A stretch of 64,000 nt of DNA, taken from the NCBI RefSeq assembly GCF_000769405.2, contig NZ_CP053439.1:3162001-3226000 (forward strand), written 5' to 3'. Source of the stretch: Rhizobium brockwellii (GTDB taxonomy: Bacteria > Pseudomonadota > Alphaproteobacteria > Rhizobiales > Rhizobiaceae). Below the pieces are notes generated by a model that was given only the letters and a program-made list of their open reading frames with translations, did not search any database and had not been told where the DNA came from. A program made the position numbers and the translations under genes. Within the stretch, counting starts at the first letter, position 1, and the number at the start of each line of letters is the position of its first letter. Below are positions 17,275 through 26,038 of the stretch, piece after piece.

Positions 17275-17310
17275 GCCCGCGGCGGACGAAATCCTCGCGG
17301 GCTTTTCGTT
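17275..17310 (+). terminator. Terminator after the aminotransferase gene
   Basis: GCCCGC at 17275-17280 pairs with GCGGGC at 17297-17302, with an inner GGA/TCC pairing, followed by TTTTCGTTT. It may serve both this gene and, less well, the convergent ROK gene ending at 17335. Confidence 0.65.
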
Positions 17311-17334
17311 TCTGAAGACGAGCGAGCTTAGCTC

Positions 17335-18567
17335 TTATGAGCCAATCAAAAGAGGCTTCTTATCGTTGCCCTTTTTCATAAGGACGCCAGTATCGGGACC
17401 AAACATCAGGTAGAGCGGGAGGATGCTTGCTCCGAGCGCAGACCCCCGTGCGCCTAATGCTCCGGCGGTTATGGTGGGCGCGATCAATCCGGGTGGAACC
17501 ATCTCGGAGAAACATTGCCGGACGCGAGCCACGGTTTCCATGAGCAATGGTGCGGGAAGAAGCCCGTCGATGACGACAGCTTCGACATCCACGACGGCAA
17601 TGCTTCCTATGATTGCCTGAGCAAGAGCATCCGCGCAGTCATCCTGCCACTCCGAGACCAGGGTCCGCGCGGTCGCCGGCATCGGGTCGAGATCCCGGAC
17701 ACGTTTTATGTCTATCCCGTTTGTTCTGAGATGATGGACCAGCGTGTAGATCGACGCTCGATGCAGCAGGACTTCGAATTTTCCTGTCGGCTTTGGAACG
17801 GAGCTCAAAGTTGAATGCGTGACCGGGAAAGGACCGAAGGCGGCCGTATTGCCGTTCGGACCGGTCTGCAATGTTCCGTCGAGAACGAGCCCTCCGCCGA
17901 CGAAGGTGCTGAGCGAAATATGCAGGAAATCAGAAAATTTCTTCCCCAACCCGTACACCAGTTCCGCGACGGCAGCCGCTGACGCGTCGTTCTCGATCAT
18001 GACAGGAAGATTGTGCGTGTCTGAGAAATGGGCCTTCAGGTCGAAGGACCGCCAGGCGAGCTGGACATCACCGGGAAAGCCGAGTTCCTCGTCCCATCCG
18101 CCGATGAAGTAAGGGGCTGATATCCCGATGCCGATCAGGCGCGAACTCTCAACGCTGCCGAGCTGGGATCTGAACCGCCCGATCGCCCCGCCACCGAGGC
18201 GCCTTATGCTCTCCGGATCCGGATGGTCGTAGTCGTGGGTCTCAAACGCGCAAGTTTGTCCCGCAAAATCGATCAGGATGGCATCCATGGCTCTGCGGCC
18301 GATATGAAAGCCGATCGAATAGGCCCCGCTGCTGGCAAGTCCGTACATGGCAGACGGCTGGCCCTTGCCGCCGAAACGCTTGCCGTTTTCGACCAGGTAG
18401 CCGCCAGCGACAAGAGCCTCGACTATCGCCGCAACAGCTGGTGGCGTCAGATGTGCGAACCTCGCGATCTCCGCCTTCGACGCCTGGCCGAAACGCCGCA
18501 CGGCATCCAGAACAACGCGCTCGTTGTAATGACGGAGCTGGACGGAATTGCTGCCTTTTCCTGCCAT
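17335..18567 (-). CDS. ROK-family transcriptional repressor (NagC/XylR type)
   Basis: A 410-residue regulator. The N-terminal winged helix-turn-helix is seen in VVLDAVRRFGQASKAEIARF and LTPPAVAAIVEALVAGGYL. The remaining ~320 residues are a ROK fold (GIGISAPYF, FLHISLSTFVGGGLVLDG, NGNTAAFG). The zinc-binding CxCGxxGC motif of classical ROK kinases and many repressors is absent, so the sugar-binding part is divergent. It is divergent from the sugar ABC operon and almost certainly controls it. I use the ATG at 18567, preceded by GGTGGAATCGG. The TTG at 18603 would start inside an inverted repeat. Confidence 0.85.
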   Translation of the reverse strand: MAGKGSNSVQLRHYNERVVLDAVRRFGQASKAEIARFAHLTPPAVAAIVEALVAGGYLVENGKRFGGKGQPSAMYGLASSGAYSIGFHIGRRAMDAILIDFAGQTCAFETHDYDHPDPESIRRLGGGAIGRFRSQLGSVESSRLIGIGISAPYFIGGWDEELGFPGDVQLAWRSFDLKAHFSDTHNLPVMIENDASAAAVAELVYGLGKKFSDFLHISLSTFVGGGLVLDGTLQTGPNGNTAAFGPFPVTHSTLSSVPKPTGKFEVLLHRASIYTLVHHLRTNGIDIKRVRDLDPMPATARTLVSEWQDDCADALAQAIIGSIAVVDVEAVVIDGLLPAPLLMETVARVRQCFSEMVPPGLIAPTITAGALGARGSALGASILPLYLMFGPDTGVLMKKGNDKKPLLIGS

Positions 18568-18596
18568 CCGATTCCACCGTTGAAAACCCATAGTCA

Positions 18597-18757
18597 AAAG
18601 CACTTTGCTTTAAGCTTATGCCGGTGCGCCACACCTAGCGCGACCGCTGAATGAACGCAACTCGTTGCGCAGGAAGCAAAAAGTGTCTCCCCAGATAATC
18701 ATTAAAACGAGGCTTGACGACATTCAAGCATTATTATAGTAAACTGCTTTAATAAAT
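18597..18757. promoter_or_regulatory. Candidate ROK operators in the divergent promoter region
   Basis: Two related palindromes lie between the repressor and the transporter operon. At 18597-18611, AAAGCA and TGCTTT flank CTT. At 18731-18757, an AT-rich imperfect palindrome is centred on TAAA-CTGC-TTTA. Both contain TGCTTTAA or CTGCTTTAA. AT-rich palindromes with TTTA/TAAA arms are usual for ROK repressors. Assignment is inferred from position. Confidence 0.5.
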
Positions 18758-18853
18758 ACCCGATGGCAGTTGGGCGAGAGATACGCTCTTGGGTTTGAGG
18801 AGGCACCAGACAGATGACGTGCTGTGCAGGGTTAGCGATTCCGGTTAGTTCGG

Positions 18854-21448
18854 ATGCTCGGGATGCTTGATATTTCAAGCCGGCAAACGGCCGCGCCAAC
18901 GATGGAGACCGGCCAGGTCGTTGCGTCGCTCGACAGCGTCACGAAGGTTTTTGGCGGCACCGTCGCCGTAGCAGATGTATCCATTCAACTGCGTGCAGGC
19001 GAAGTGCTTGCACTGCTTGGGGAGAATGGTGCGGGCAAAAGCACCTGCGTCAAGCTGCTCGCCGGCGTGCATCGCCCAGATGGCGGCCAGGTCTCTATTC
19101 TGGGCAAGGCCGTCACATTTGCGTCGCCGCTCGAAGCACAGCATGCCGGCGTCGCGGTGATGCATCAGCATCCCGGTCTCTTTCCCGATCTCAGCATCGC
19201 CGAAAATCTCTTCATCGGGCAGACCGGGTTGCGCTGGAAACTGGACCACCTGTTTATGCGCAAGGAAGCCGCGCGCCTCCTGACGCTCGTCGGCCTCGAT
19301 GTGGATGTCACGGCGCCTTTGGGTCGGCTGCGGACGTCCGAGCAACAACTGGTCGAAATTGCCCGTGCGCTTTCGCTCGACGCGCGCGTTCTGATCATGG
19401 ACGAACCGACCGCAGCCTTGTCGCAAAGAGAGGTGGAGCGGCTGTTTACGGTCGTCGACAATCTCCGGCTCCAAGGGGTGGCGATGATGTTCGTCGGCCA
19501 CCGTATGGACGAGATTTATCGCGTCGCCGATCGTATCGCCGTCCTGCGCGACGGGCGACATGTCGGAACGGAAGTCGCGGCTGATCTGTCGCGAGAACGT
19601 GCCGTTCAAATGATGGTCGGGCGTCCCCTGGATGGGCTCTATCCTCGCAACACTGCCTCCCCCGGCGACGTGGTTCTAGATGTCCAGGGACTGTCCTGCG
19701 ACGGCTCGTTCAAGGACGTATCGTTTCAGTTGAGAGCGGGCGAGATCCTGGGGTTCGGCGGATTGGTCGGCAGCGGCCGTACCGAGATCGCCCGGGTGCT
19801 GTTCGGGATCGATCAGCCGACTGCCGGAACGATTACCATCGATGGCAAGGTAATGCGCTTCGCCTCTCCGAAAGATGCAATGGACAATGGCATCGCTTAT
19901 GTTTCCGAAGACCGGATCGGGCAGAGCCTGGTCATGGACTTCCCTATTCTGAACAACGCGTCGTTGACCGTGCTCGACAAGGCGACCCGCGGCGGGTTGA
20001 TGTCGCGGGAGAAGGAAATCGGCATTGCAAAGCCGTTTCTCGACCGTCTTCGGCTGCGGTTCAAATCCTTTGATCAGCCGGTCGGCGCGCTGTCCGGCGG
20101 CAACCAGCAAAAAGTCGTTCTGGCAAAATGGCTGGCGACCAATCCCCGCATCCTTATCCTCGACGAGCCGACACAAGGCATCGACGTTCAGACCAAGGCC
20201 GATGTGCATGCGATGATGACCGATCTCGCCGGCAAAGGCATGGCGATCATCCTGATCTCATCCGAGCTGCCGGAGCTTCTTGGCATGGCCGACCGGATGA
20301 TCGTGCTGAGGGAAGGCTCGGTCACGGCTGAATTCCCCCACGACGAGGCCACGCAGGAAAAGGTAATCGGCGCTGCGACCGATTCGATCGTCAGAAAGGT
20401 GGACGGCGAGATCATTGCCAAGCCGGTCCCGCATCAAGACGAAAAATCTGAGATCCCGGAAAGAGCGGCGCAGGGCACGTGGCGGCGGGTTCTGGCCCGC
20501 CGGGAATTGGGGCTGTTTGCGGCCATTGCGGCTGTCGTCATTCCAATTTCCATATTGAACATACGCATGCTGAGCGGCGCAAATCTATCTGCCCTCGCAA
20601 TGGATGCCGGCCTGCTGATGATCGTCGCCGTCGCCCAGATGCTTGTTGTGATCACCCGCAGCATCGATCTTTCCGTGGCCGCGATCATTGGTCTTGCAGC
20701 CTATGGAGCGGCCTCGACGATCCATCTGCATCCCGAGATCGGCGTCATGGGTGGTGTCGCCCTGGCTTGTGTGATCGGGCTCGCCGCAGGCTTCCTGAAT
20801 GGGCTCATCGTCACCTACGGCCGCGTGCCGGCCATCGTCGTCACGCTTGGCACCATGTCCATCTTTCGGGGCATCAACAGCCTTTGGGCAGGTGGAACGC
20901 AGGTGAGCGCCGACCAGGTACCGCAGGCCTGGCTGGATATGACGGCGGCCAATATTTTCGGGGTTCCGGCGGTCCTCCTGATCGCCATCGCCACATTGCT
21001 CGTCGTTGCCTATATCCTCCGCAACACCTCGATCGGCAGGGAACTGTTTGCCATCGGTTCCAATCCAGGCGGAGCGAGCCTCATCGGCATTCCCTCGCGG
21101 GCGCGCATCCTGATGGCGTTTTCGGCAGCCGGGCTTCTGGCCGGGTTCGACGGTGCGCTCTGGGCTTCGCGCTATGCCACGGTCGATGCACGCGTTGCCT
21201 ACGGTTTCGAGCTGACCGTGATTGCGGCTGTCGTCGTCGGGGGCATTGCCGTCCGCGGCGGCTCCGGCACCGTGCTCGGCGTCGCCGCCGGCGCCCTGAT
21301 GCTGCTGATCATCAACAATGGGCTGACACTTGTGCGTGTCGATCCTCTATGGCTGCAAGGGGTCTATGGCCTCGTCATTCTTGCCGCCATCGGCATCGAC
21401 TCGCTCGTCGCCCGCCGCGCCGCCGGCAAGCGCAAGGGAGCACATTGA
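18854..21448 (+). CDS. Sugar ABC importer: double ATPase fused to a permease
   Basis: An 864-residue fusion protein. Residues ~20-515 are an RbsA/MglA-like tandem ATPase: Walker A LGENGAGKST near 55 and Walker B VLIMDEPTAALSQ near 178, then a second domain with the degenerate P-loop GLVGSGRTE, LSGGNQQKVVLAKW and ILILDEPTQGID. After a charged linker (about 515-545), residues ~550-860 are an RbsC-like permease with at least eight hydrophobic helices and the loop IGRELFAIGSNPGGASLIGI. ATPase and permease are normally separate genes. The open frame is continuous, so this is a real fusion in this sequence. The start is uncertain (18854, 18863 or 18902). The stop overlaps the next gene's start by one base. 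Confidence 0.9.
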   Translation: MLGMLDISSRQTAAPTMETGQVVASLDSVTKVFGGTVAVADVSIQLRAGEVLALLGENGAGKSTCVKLLAGVHRPDGGQVSILGKAVTFASPLEAQHAGVAVMHQHPGLFPDLSIAENLFIGQTGLRWKLDHLFMRKEAARLLTLVGLDVDVTAPLGRLRTSEQQLVEIARALSLDARVLIMDEPTAALSQREVERLFTVVDNLRLQGVAMMFVGHRMDEIYRVADRIAVLRDGRHVGTEVAADLSRERAVQMMVGRPLDGLYPRNTASPGDVVLDVQGLSCDGSFKDVSFQLRAGEILGFGGLVGSGRTEIARVLFGIDQPTAGTITIDGKVMRFASPKDAMDNGIAYVSEDRIGQSLVMDFPILNNASLTVLDKATRGGLMSREKEIGIAKPFLDRLRLRFKSFDQPVGALSGGNQQKVVLAKWLATNPRILILDEPTQGIDVQTKADVHAMMTDLAGKGMAIILISSELPELLGMADRMIVLREGSVTAEFPHDEATQEKVIGAATDSIVRKVDGEIIAKPVPHQDEKSEIPERAAQGTWRRVLARRELGLFAAIAAVVIPISILNIRMLSGANLSALAMDAGLLMIVAVAQMLVVITRSIDLSVAAIIGLAAYGAASTIHLHPEIGVMGGVALACVIGLAAGFLNGLIVTYGRVPAIVVTLGTMSIFRGINSLWAGGTQVSADQVPQAWLDMTAANIFGVPAVLLIAIATLLVVAYILRNTSIGRELFAIGSNPGGASLIGIPSRARILMAFSAAGLLAGFDGALWASRYATVDARVAYGFELTVIAAVVVGGIAVRGGSGTVLGVAAGALMLLIINNGLTLVRVDPLWLQGVYGLVILAAIGIDSLVARRAAGKRKGAH

Positions 21449-22458
21449 TGAACGCAAATTCCGAGCGTAATCCCGACTTCGTCACCCGCTTTGCCAACTG
21501 GGACAATTTCCTGGCGGCGCTGACGATCGCCGTCGTCGCCTACGCTCTCTTGGGCGTGCCGAACTTCGCTTCCGTCTTCAACATCTCGCAGGCTGTCGCC
21601 GGCATTTCGGAGCGGGCGCTCATCGTGTTGCCGATGGTCCTGCTGATCATTGCGCGCGAAATCGACCTGTCCGTCGGCAGCATATTGGCGCTGACCAGCG
21701 TGATCTTCGGACTGCTCATCCAGCAGGGCGCGCCACTCCTTCTGGCCATTCCGGTAACGCTTGTCGCCGGCGGAATTTGCGGCGGCTTCAACGGCCTGCT
21801 GGTCACGAAACTCGGTCTTCCCTCTCTCGTCGTGACGCTCGGAACCATGGCTCTGTTTCGCGGCATTGCCTATATTCTGCTCGGCTCGGACTCGATCAAC
21901 GACTTTCCCGACAGCTTCCTCGACTTCGGTATCGATACTGTCGGCACATCGCCGGTGCCGCAGACCATCCTTCCCTTTCTGCTGCTTGCCCCGGTTTTCG
22001 CCATAGCGCTTCAAAAGATGCCGCTCGGCCGGCGCATCTATGCAATCGGCGGCAGCCCTGATGCTGCGCGTTATTCCGGCATTCGTCTCGCCCGAACGGT
22101 GTTCGGCCTGTTCGTCACCTCAGGTGCGGTGTGTGCGGCGGCTGGTATGGTCTATGCGGCGCGGCTGGCAAATGCCCGCGCCAACAATGCAGTCGGCATC
22201 GAACTCGACGTCATCACCATCGCGCTTCTGGGCGGGATCAGCGTCTTCGGCGGGCGTGGCCGGCTGACCGGCGTGCTGTGGGCATTGTTGCTGGTCGCCA
22301 CCATTCGCAACGTCCTTGGTCTGCTTCAGATTGGCGGCGACGCGCAGGGAACGGTCATCGGCCTCCTGCTGATCGTTTCGCTGCTGGCCAGCAATGCGGC
22401 GGAGCGCGTCTTCGCCAGCGTTCGAACCCGATATTTCAAAGTCAAAACAGGCAAGTAG
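21448..22458 (+). CDS. Sugar ABC importer permease (RbsC-like)
   Basis: A 336-residue inner-membrane protein. It has the CUT2 permease features IAREIDLSVGSILALTSVIFG, LVVTLGTMALFRGIAYILLG, LGRRIYAIGGSPDAARYSGI and GGISVFGGRGRLTGVLWA. It starts at the ATG at 21448, overlapping the fusion gene's stop (TGATG). With the permease half of the upstream gene it would form a heterodimeric channel. Substrate class is carbohydrate by family; the specific sugar is unknown. Confidence 0.92.
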   Translation: MNANSERNPDFVTRFANWDNFLAALTIAVVAYALLGVPNFASVFNISQAVAGISERALIVLPMVLLIIAREIDLSVGSILALTSVIFGLLIQQGAPLLLAIPVTLVAGGICGGFNGLLVTKLGLPSLVVTLGTMALFRGIAYILLGSDSINDFPDSFLDFGIDTVGTSPVPQTILPFLLLAPVFAIALQKMPLGRRIYAIGGSPDAARYSGIRLARTVFGLFVTSGAVCAAAGMVYAARLANARANNAVGIELDVITIALLGGISVFGGRGRLTGVLWALLLVATIRNVLGLLQIGGDAQGTVIGLLLIVSLLASNAAERVFASVRTRYFKVKTGK

Positions 22459-22509
22459 TTCCGGGGCTAGCCTGCTTCACCGAACCGGATATCTTGAGGA
22501 GGAACCGAC

Positions 22510-23514
22510 ATGACATCGCATCTTATCAAAACTCTACTTGTCGCGGGTAGCTTGATCGCAAGCATCGCGGCGGCAAACGCGCAGGAATGCGCCAAGGAGC
22601 CGGTCACGGTCGGCTTCCTGCCGAAGCTGGACACCGACCCCTATTTCCAGGTCGCACAAACAGGCGCGGAAGAGGCCGCAAAGGAGATCGGCGGCAAGGC
22701 GATCAAGCAGGCTCCGTCGCAGGCAACCGCTGAGGCGCAGATCGATTTCATCAACAATCTGGTTTCTCAGAAAGTGGGCGTCATCGCGATATCCGCCAAT
22801 GACGCCAATGCCGTGGCCCCCGCTTTGCGCCGCGCAGCCAAGCAGGGTGTAAAGGTCGTATCCTATGATTCCGACGTATCGACGGCCGCCCGTTCCGTCT
22901 TCCTCAACCAGGCGGCCGGCGACAGCCTGGCCGAAATGATGCTGGAATCGATGGGGCAGATGATCAACTACGACGGCGAGTTTGCGATCCTGTCCTCGAC
23001 GCCGACGGCAACCAACCAGAATGCTTGGATCGACTTCATGAAGAAGACGATGGCGGGTGACAAGAAATTCGCCAAGATGAAGCTCGTTCAGGTCGCCTAT
23101 GGCCAGGAGAGCGAGCAAGTCAACCAGCAGCAGGCCCTGGCCCTGGCACAGGCATTTCCGAACCTCAAGGGCATCATCATTCCGGCCGGCATCGGCTTGC
23201 CCGCGGCTGCCCGTGCAATGGACCAGGCGGGTCTTCTCGGCAAGGTCAAGCTGACCGGTCTGGCGCCGGCGACCCTCATCAAGAAATACATCCAGAACGG
23301 CTCGGTCCAGGATATCTGGTGGAACGTCAAGGACCTTGGCTATCTGACCTACTATGCGGCCCAGGCCGTTGCGCAGTGCAAATTGACGGGCAAGGAGGGA
23401 GAGACCTTCGAAGCCGGCAGGCTTGGTTCCTACAAGGTCGGCCCCAAGGGCGAAGTGCTTCTCGGACCGGCTGACATCGTGACGCCGGCAAACGTCGAAG
23501 AATTCAAGTTCTGA
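22510..23514 (+). CDS. Sugar ABC importer periplasmic binding protein (LsrB/RhaS-like)
   Basis: 334 residues with a signal peptide ending near residue 24 (SIAAANA). The mature protein (VTVGFLPKLDTDPYFQVAQTG, DFINNLVSQKVGVIAISAND, SYDSDV, NQAAGDSLAEMM, FGxx-like LTGLAPATLIKKYIQNG) is a type-I periplasmic binding protein. It is closest in appearance to LsrB (autoinducer-2) and RhaS (rhamnose). Neither an lsr nor a rha catabolic gene set is nearby, so I leave the ligand open. The ribosome site GAGGAGGAAC is strong, and a hairpin follows at 23530. Confidence 0.9.
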   Translation: MTSHLIKTLLVAGSLIASIAAANAQECAKEPVTVGFLPKLDTDPYFQVAQTGAEEAAKEIGGKAIKQAPSQATAEAQIDFINNLVSQKVGVIAISANDANAVAPALRRAAKQGVKVVSYDSDVSTAARSVFLNQAAGDSLAEMMLESMGQMINYDGEFAILSSTPTATNQNAWIDFMKKTMAGDKKFAKMKLVQVAYGQESEQVNQQQALALAQAFPNLKGIIIPAGIGLPAAARAMDQAGLLGKVKLTGLAPATLIKKYIQNGSVQDIWWNVKDLGYLTYYAAQAVAQCKLTGKEGETFEAGRLGSYKVGPKGEVLLGPADIVTPANVEEFKF

Positions 23515-23529
23515 CATCCTCGACCTGAA

Positions 23530-23554
23530 GGGTGGCGCCGCTACGGCGCCACCC
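23530..23554 (+). terminator. Hairpin between the binding-protein gene and the amidotransferase-like gene
   Basis: Perfect 11-bp arms GGGTGGCGCCG and CGGCGCCACCC around CTA, followed by GTTTCC. As with choX, a hairpin directly after a binding-protein gene probably limits or stabilises transcripts so that the binding protein exceeds the downstream products. Confidence 0.55.
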
Positions 23555-23581
23555 GTTTCCAATGGATATCGGGAGGCCACC

Positions 23582-24346
23582 ATGAAGCCAGTGTTGCTCG
23601 CCGGCGAGACGTTTCACGTCACATCCTTTGCCGCTAAAGGCTATGAGGTTGGGGCTTCGTCACGCTATTCCAACGGTGCCGAGCGCTACATCAAGGGCCT
23701 CGCGGCGCATGATATCGCGGTCGTCCAGATCGGTGGCGAGCGTTGCGAAAGCCAATTCCCGACGACGATAGAGGCACTCGCCCCCTATTCGACGGTCGTT
23801 CTTTCCGACGTGGGTGCGCTGTCGCTCCTCTATACCCCTCAGACGAGAGCTGGCCGACGCTCCGTGAACCGCCTCGCGCTTCTAAGGGAATGGGTGGAGA
23901 GAGGCGGCGCGCTGATGATGGCGGGCGGATATTGCAGCTTTCAAGGTATCGATGGTCTTGCCATGTTTCGTGGCACTGATGTCGAGGAATGCCTACCGAT
24001 CGAGTGCTTTCCAGGCCCTGATGGAATGGAAGCGCCGGAAGGCCTGGACCCTGTCGTTGATGAAATCGATCATCCGATACTGGCACGAGTGCCATCACCG
24101 ATCCCCTACGTCCTCGGTATGAACCGCGTTGCCGCCCGCGCTAGCACAGACACGAAAACCCTGATCCGTTGCGGCCATCGTCATGGACAAATGCCATTGC
24201 TGTCGGTTCGCGACTATGGCGCGGGGCGCTCGCTCGCCTGGATGACCGACATTGGTCCTCATTGGCTGTCCGAGGATTTCATGCAGTGGTCCGGCTACGA
24301 TCTGTTGATGGCCAACATGATCCGTTGGCTCGCGCGGGAAATCTAG
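23582..24346 (+). CDS. Class I glutamine-amidotransferase-like protein (DUF1355 type)
   Basis: A 254-residue protein with a flavodoxin-like GATase1 layout: VLLAGETFHVTSFAAKGYE, YSTVVLSDVGALSLLYTP, ERGGALMMAGGYCSFQGIDG and a late SLAWMTDIGPHWL. GGYCSFQG occupies the place of the nucleophile elbow with Cys. Related proteins are found beside sugar ABC transporters in rhizobia, with no proven reaction. It is the fourth gene of the transporter operon, 67 bp after the binding-protein gene, with a GGGAGGCC ribosome site. Confidence 0.75.
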   Translation: MKPVLLAGETFHVTSFAAKGYEVGASSRYSNGAERYIKGLAAHDIAVVQIGGERCESQFPTTIEALAPYSTVVLSDVGALSLLYTPQTRAGRRSVNRLALLREWVERGGALMMAGGYCSFQGIDGLAMFRGTDVEECLPIECFPGPDGMEAPEGLDPVVDEIDHPILARVPSPIPYVLGMNRVAARASTDTKTLIRCGHRHGQMPLLSVRDYGAGRSLAWMTDIGPHWLSEDFMQWSGYDLLMANMIRWLAREI

Positions 24347-24357
24347 GGCATCCTGTC

Positions 24358-24993
24358 ATGCAATTGATTTCTGCCGCAGACCTTATCGCTGGTATTGCCC
24401 ATCGGCATGATGAACGGCGTTGCATTGTTGCCATCGCTGGGCCACCGGGATCCGGCAAATCCACCTTTGCAGAGAAACTCGGCGCTGAGCTCAACGCTCG
24501 CGCAGCCGATAGCGCCGCCGTCTTGCCGATGGACGGATATCACCTTGACGACATGGTACTTGTGCCCCGTGGTCTGCGGCCACGCAAAGGCGCACCGGAG
24601 ACGTTCGATGTTGCGGGGTTCGCACATATGATCGGCCGTCTCCGGGAAAATGCGGAGCCCGAAATAGCTGTGCCGGTGTTCGACAGGAGCCTTGAGATCG
24701 CAAGGGCTGGCGCCCGGCTCATTTCCCGCTCTGCGCGCACGGTGATTGTCGAGGGCAATTATCTGCTGCTTGATCAACCGCCATGGAATGCATTGAATTT
24801 TGATATCACGGTGATGATTGATGCGGAACGCAAGGTTTTGCGTGAACGTCTGATAAAGCGCTGGCTGGATCTGGGACTGGACCCTGCGGAAGCCAACGCG
24901 AAGGTCGATAAAAATGACTTGATCAACCTTGACCTTGTCAAAAATGGCAGTCGGTCGGCTGATTTCCTCGTTGCGCACGGCCTTGTCAGCTGA
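24358..24993 (+). CDS. FrcK-like P-loop kinase
   Basis: A 211-residue kinase of the uridine kinase/phosphoribulokinase type. Walker A is AGPPGSGKST at about residues 28-37. DGYHLDD, RGLRPRKGAPETFDV and VIVEGNYLLLD correspond to the substrate and Walker B regions. It resembles FrcK from the Sinorhizobium fructose ABC locus, and it closes this ABC operon, 11 bp after the amidotransferase-like gene. It may phosphorylate the imported sugar or a nucleoside. The start ATG at 24358 fits the domain start. Confidence 0.82.
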   Translation: MQLISAADLIAGIAHRHDERRCIVAIAGPPGSGKSTFAEKLGAELNARAADSAAVLPMDGYHLDDMVLVPRGLRPRKGAPETFDVAGFAHMIGRLRENAEPEIAVPVFDRSLEIARAGARLISRSARTVIVEGNYLLLDQPPWNALNFDITVMIDAERKVLRERLIKRWLDLGLDPAEANAKVDKNDLINLDLVKNGSRSADFLVAHGLVS

Positions 24994-25123
24994 CACCGTG
25001 TCATATCTGCTCTCTAGGTTTCAACACAAAATCCAAGCCCACACACTTGTCAGGTTATTCCGTTAAAAGACAGCTCTTGACTCACAACAACACTCATTTG
25101 GGAATTCTAAGAGTCCCCACTTT

Positions 25124-26038
25124 TTAGCTCACGGCGGCGACGGAAAGGCAGAGGGCGAATTTCTTCAGCAGCCGTCGATCGAATTGCCCTTCGCTGCCAA
25201 GCATCCACTTCAGTGCTTGGCTCGCGCTCCATGGCGCCTTGTACGGCCGCACGGAGGTCACGGCGTCATAGACGTCGCAAATCGCAGCAAGACGGGCATG
25301 GAAGCTGACCTGCGTCTCGGAAAGCCTGCGAGGATAGCCCTTGCCGTCGATACGCTCATGATGGTTGAGGCATACGTCGAGAACGATCTCCGACATACCT
25401 TCCTGGCGCGCCAGGATTGCATGCCCCTTTTCGGGATGATCGCGGATCATCTTGATCTCGTCCTCTTCAAGGCGCCCTTCCTTGTTGAGTATCTCAAGCG
25501 GAATTTCGAGCTTGCCGACGTCATGCAGCAATCCTGCTGTGCCGAGCGTCTGCACCGTAGCCTCGTCAAGTCCGAGATGACGGCCGAAAAGGATCATCAG
25601 CGCACTCACCGAAAGGGAATGCAGAAACGTCACTTCGTCCTTGGATTTCAGACGCGTAACGCTGAGAAAGACAGTGGGATTGTCATCCATCGACTTAGAG
25701 ACCGAGGAAATCACCGGCGCGACCTGATCGACGCTGATCCCATCGCCATGCTTGAGCCGGCCGAAAACACTTTCCAGTACCTGCACGGATTTCTGGATGG
25801 TCTCGCGTGCCGCCTGGGTGTCGATCTCGATATTGCCGCCTGGCAGGCCGTCGATGTCGAGGCCTCTGCTGGTGTTGATGATAACACCTTCAATACCGCT
25901 CTTCCGAAGTTTCAGGGCATCGGCTTCACGCCGCAACAGAAATCTTCGCTTGGACAGAAAGGGATCCTGCCATGCACCTTCAATCGCCTCCACAAACATT
26001 CCGTTGCGCACCCGCCTGGCTTCGATACGCTTGAGCAT
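25124..26038 (-). CDS. HD-GYP domain protein (probable c-di-GMP phosphodiesterase), short C-terminus
   Basis: 304 residues. The N-terminal ~90 residues match DUF3391 (MLKRIEARRVRNGMFVEAIEG). The HD-GYP domain has HD at 172-173 (LLHDVGKLEIP), HPEKGH at 201-206, NHHE at 225-228 and the GYP motif at 234-236 (DGKGYP). It would hydrolyse cyclic di-GMP. Most DUF3391/HD-GYP proteins continue for about 80-100 residues after the helix seen here as GQFDRRLLKKFALCLSV, where this one stops. It may be a natural truncation; activity could remain because all catalytic residues are upstream of the end. Confidence 0.85.
   Translation of the reverse strand: MLKRIEARRVRNGMFVEAIEGAWQDPFLSKRRFLLRREADALKLRKSGIEGVIINTSRGLDIDGLPGGNIEIDTQAARETIQKSVQVLESVFGRLKHGDGISVDQVAPVISSVSKSMDDNPTVFLSVTRLKSKDEVTFLHSLSVSALMILFGRHLGLDEATVQTLGTAGLLHDVGKLEIPLEILNKEGRLEEDEIKMIRDHPEKGHAILARQEGMSEIVLDVCLNHHERIDGKGYPRRLSETQVSFHARLAAICDVYDAVTSVRPYKAPWSASQALKWMLGSEGQFDRRLLKKFALCLSVAAVS

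Noticed and set aside
20479..21447. N-terminal extension in frame with the second sugar permease
   Set aside because: It runs out of frame through the permease half of the fusion gene. The true start is the ATG at 21448 overlapping the previous stop.
18854..24993. Naming the sugar operon rha (rhamnose) or lsr (autoinducer-2)
   Set aside because: The binding protein resembles both RhaS and LsrB, but rhaU/rhaD/rhaI or lsrF/lsrG/lsrK homologues are absent and the regulator is ROK rather than DeoR or SorC type.
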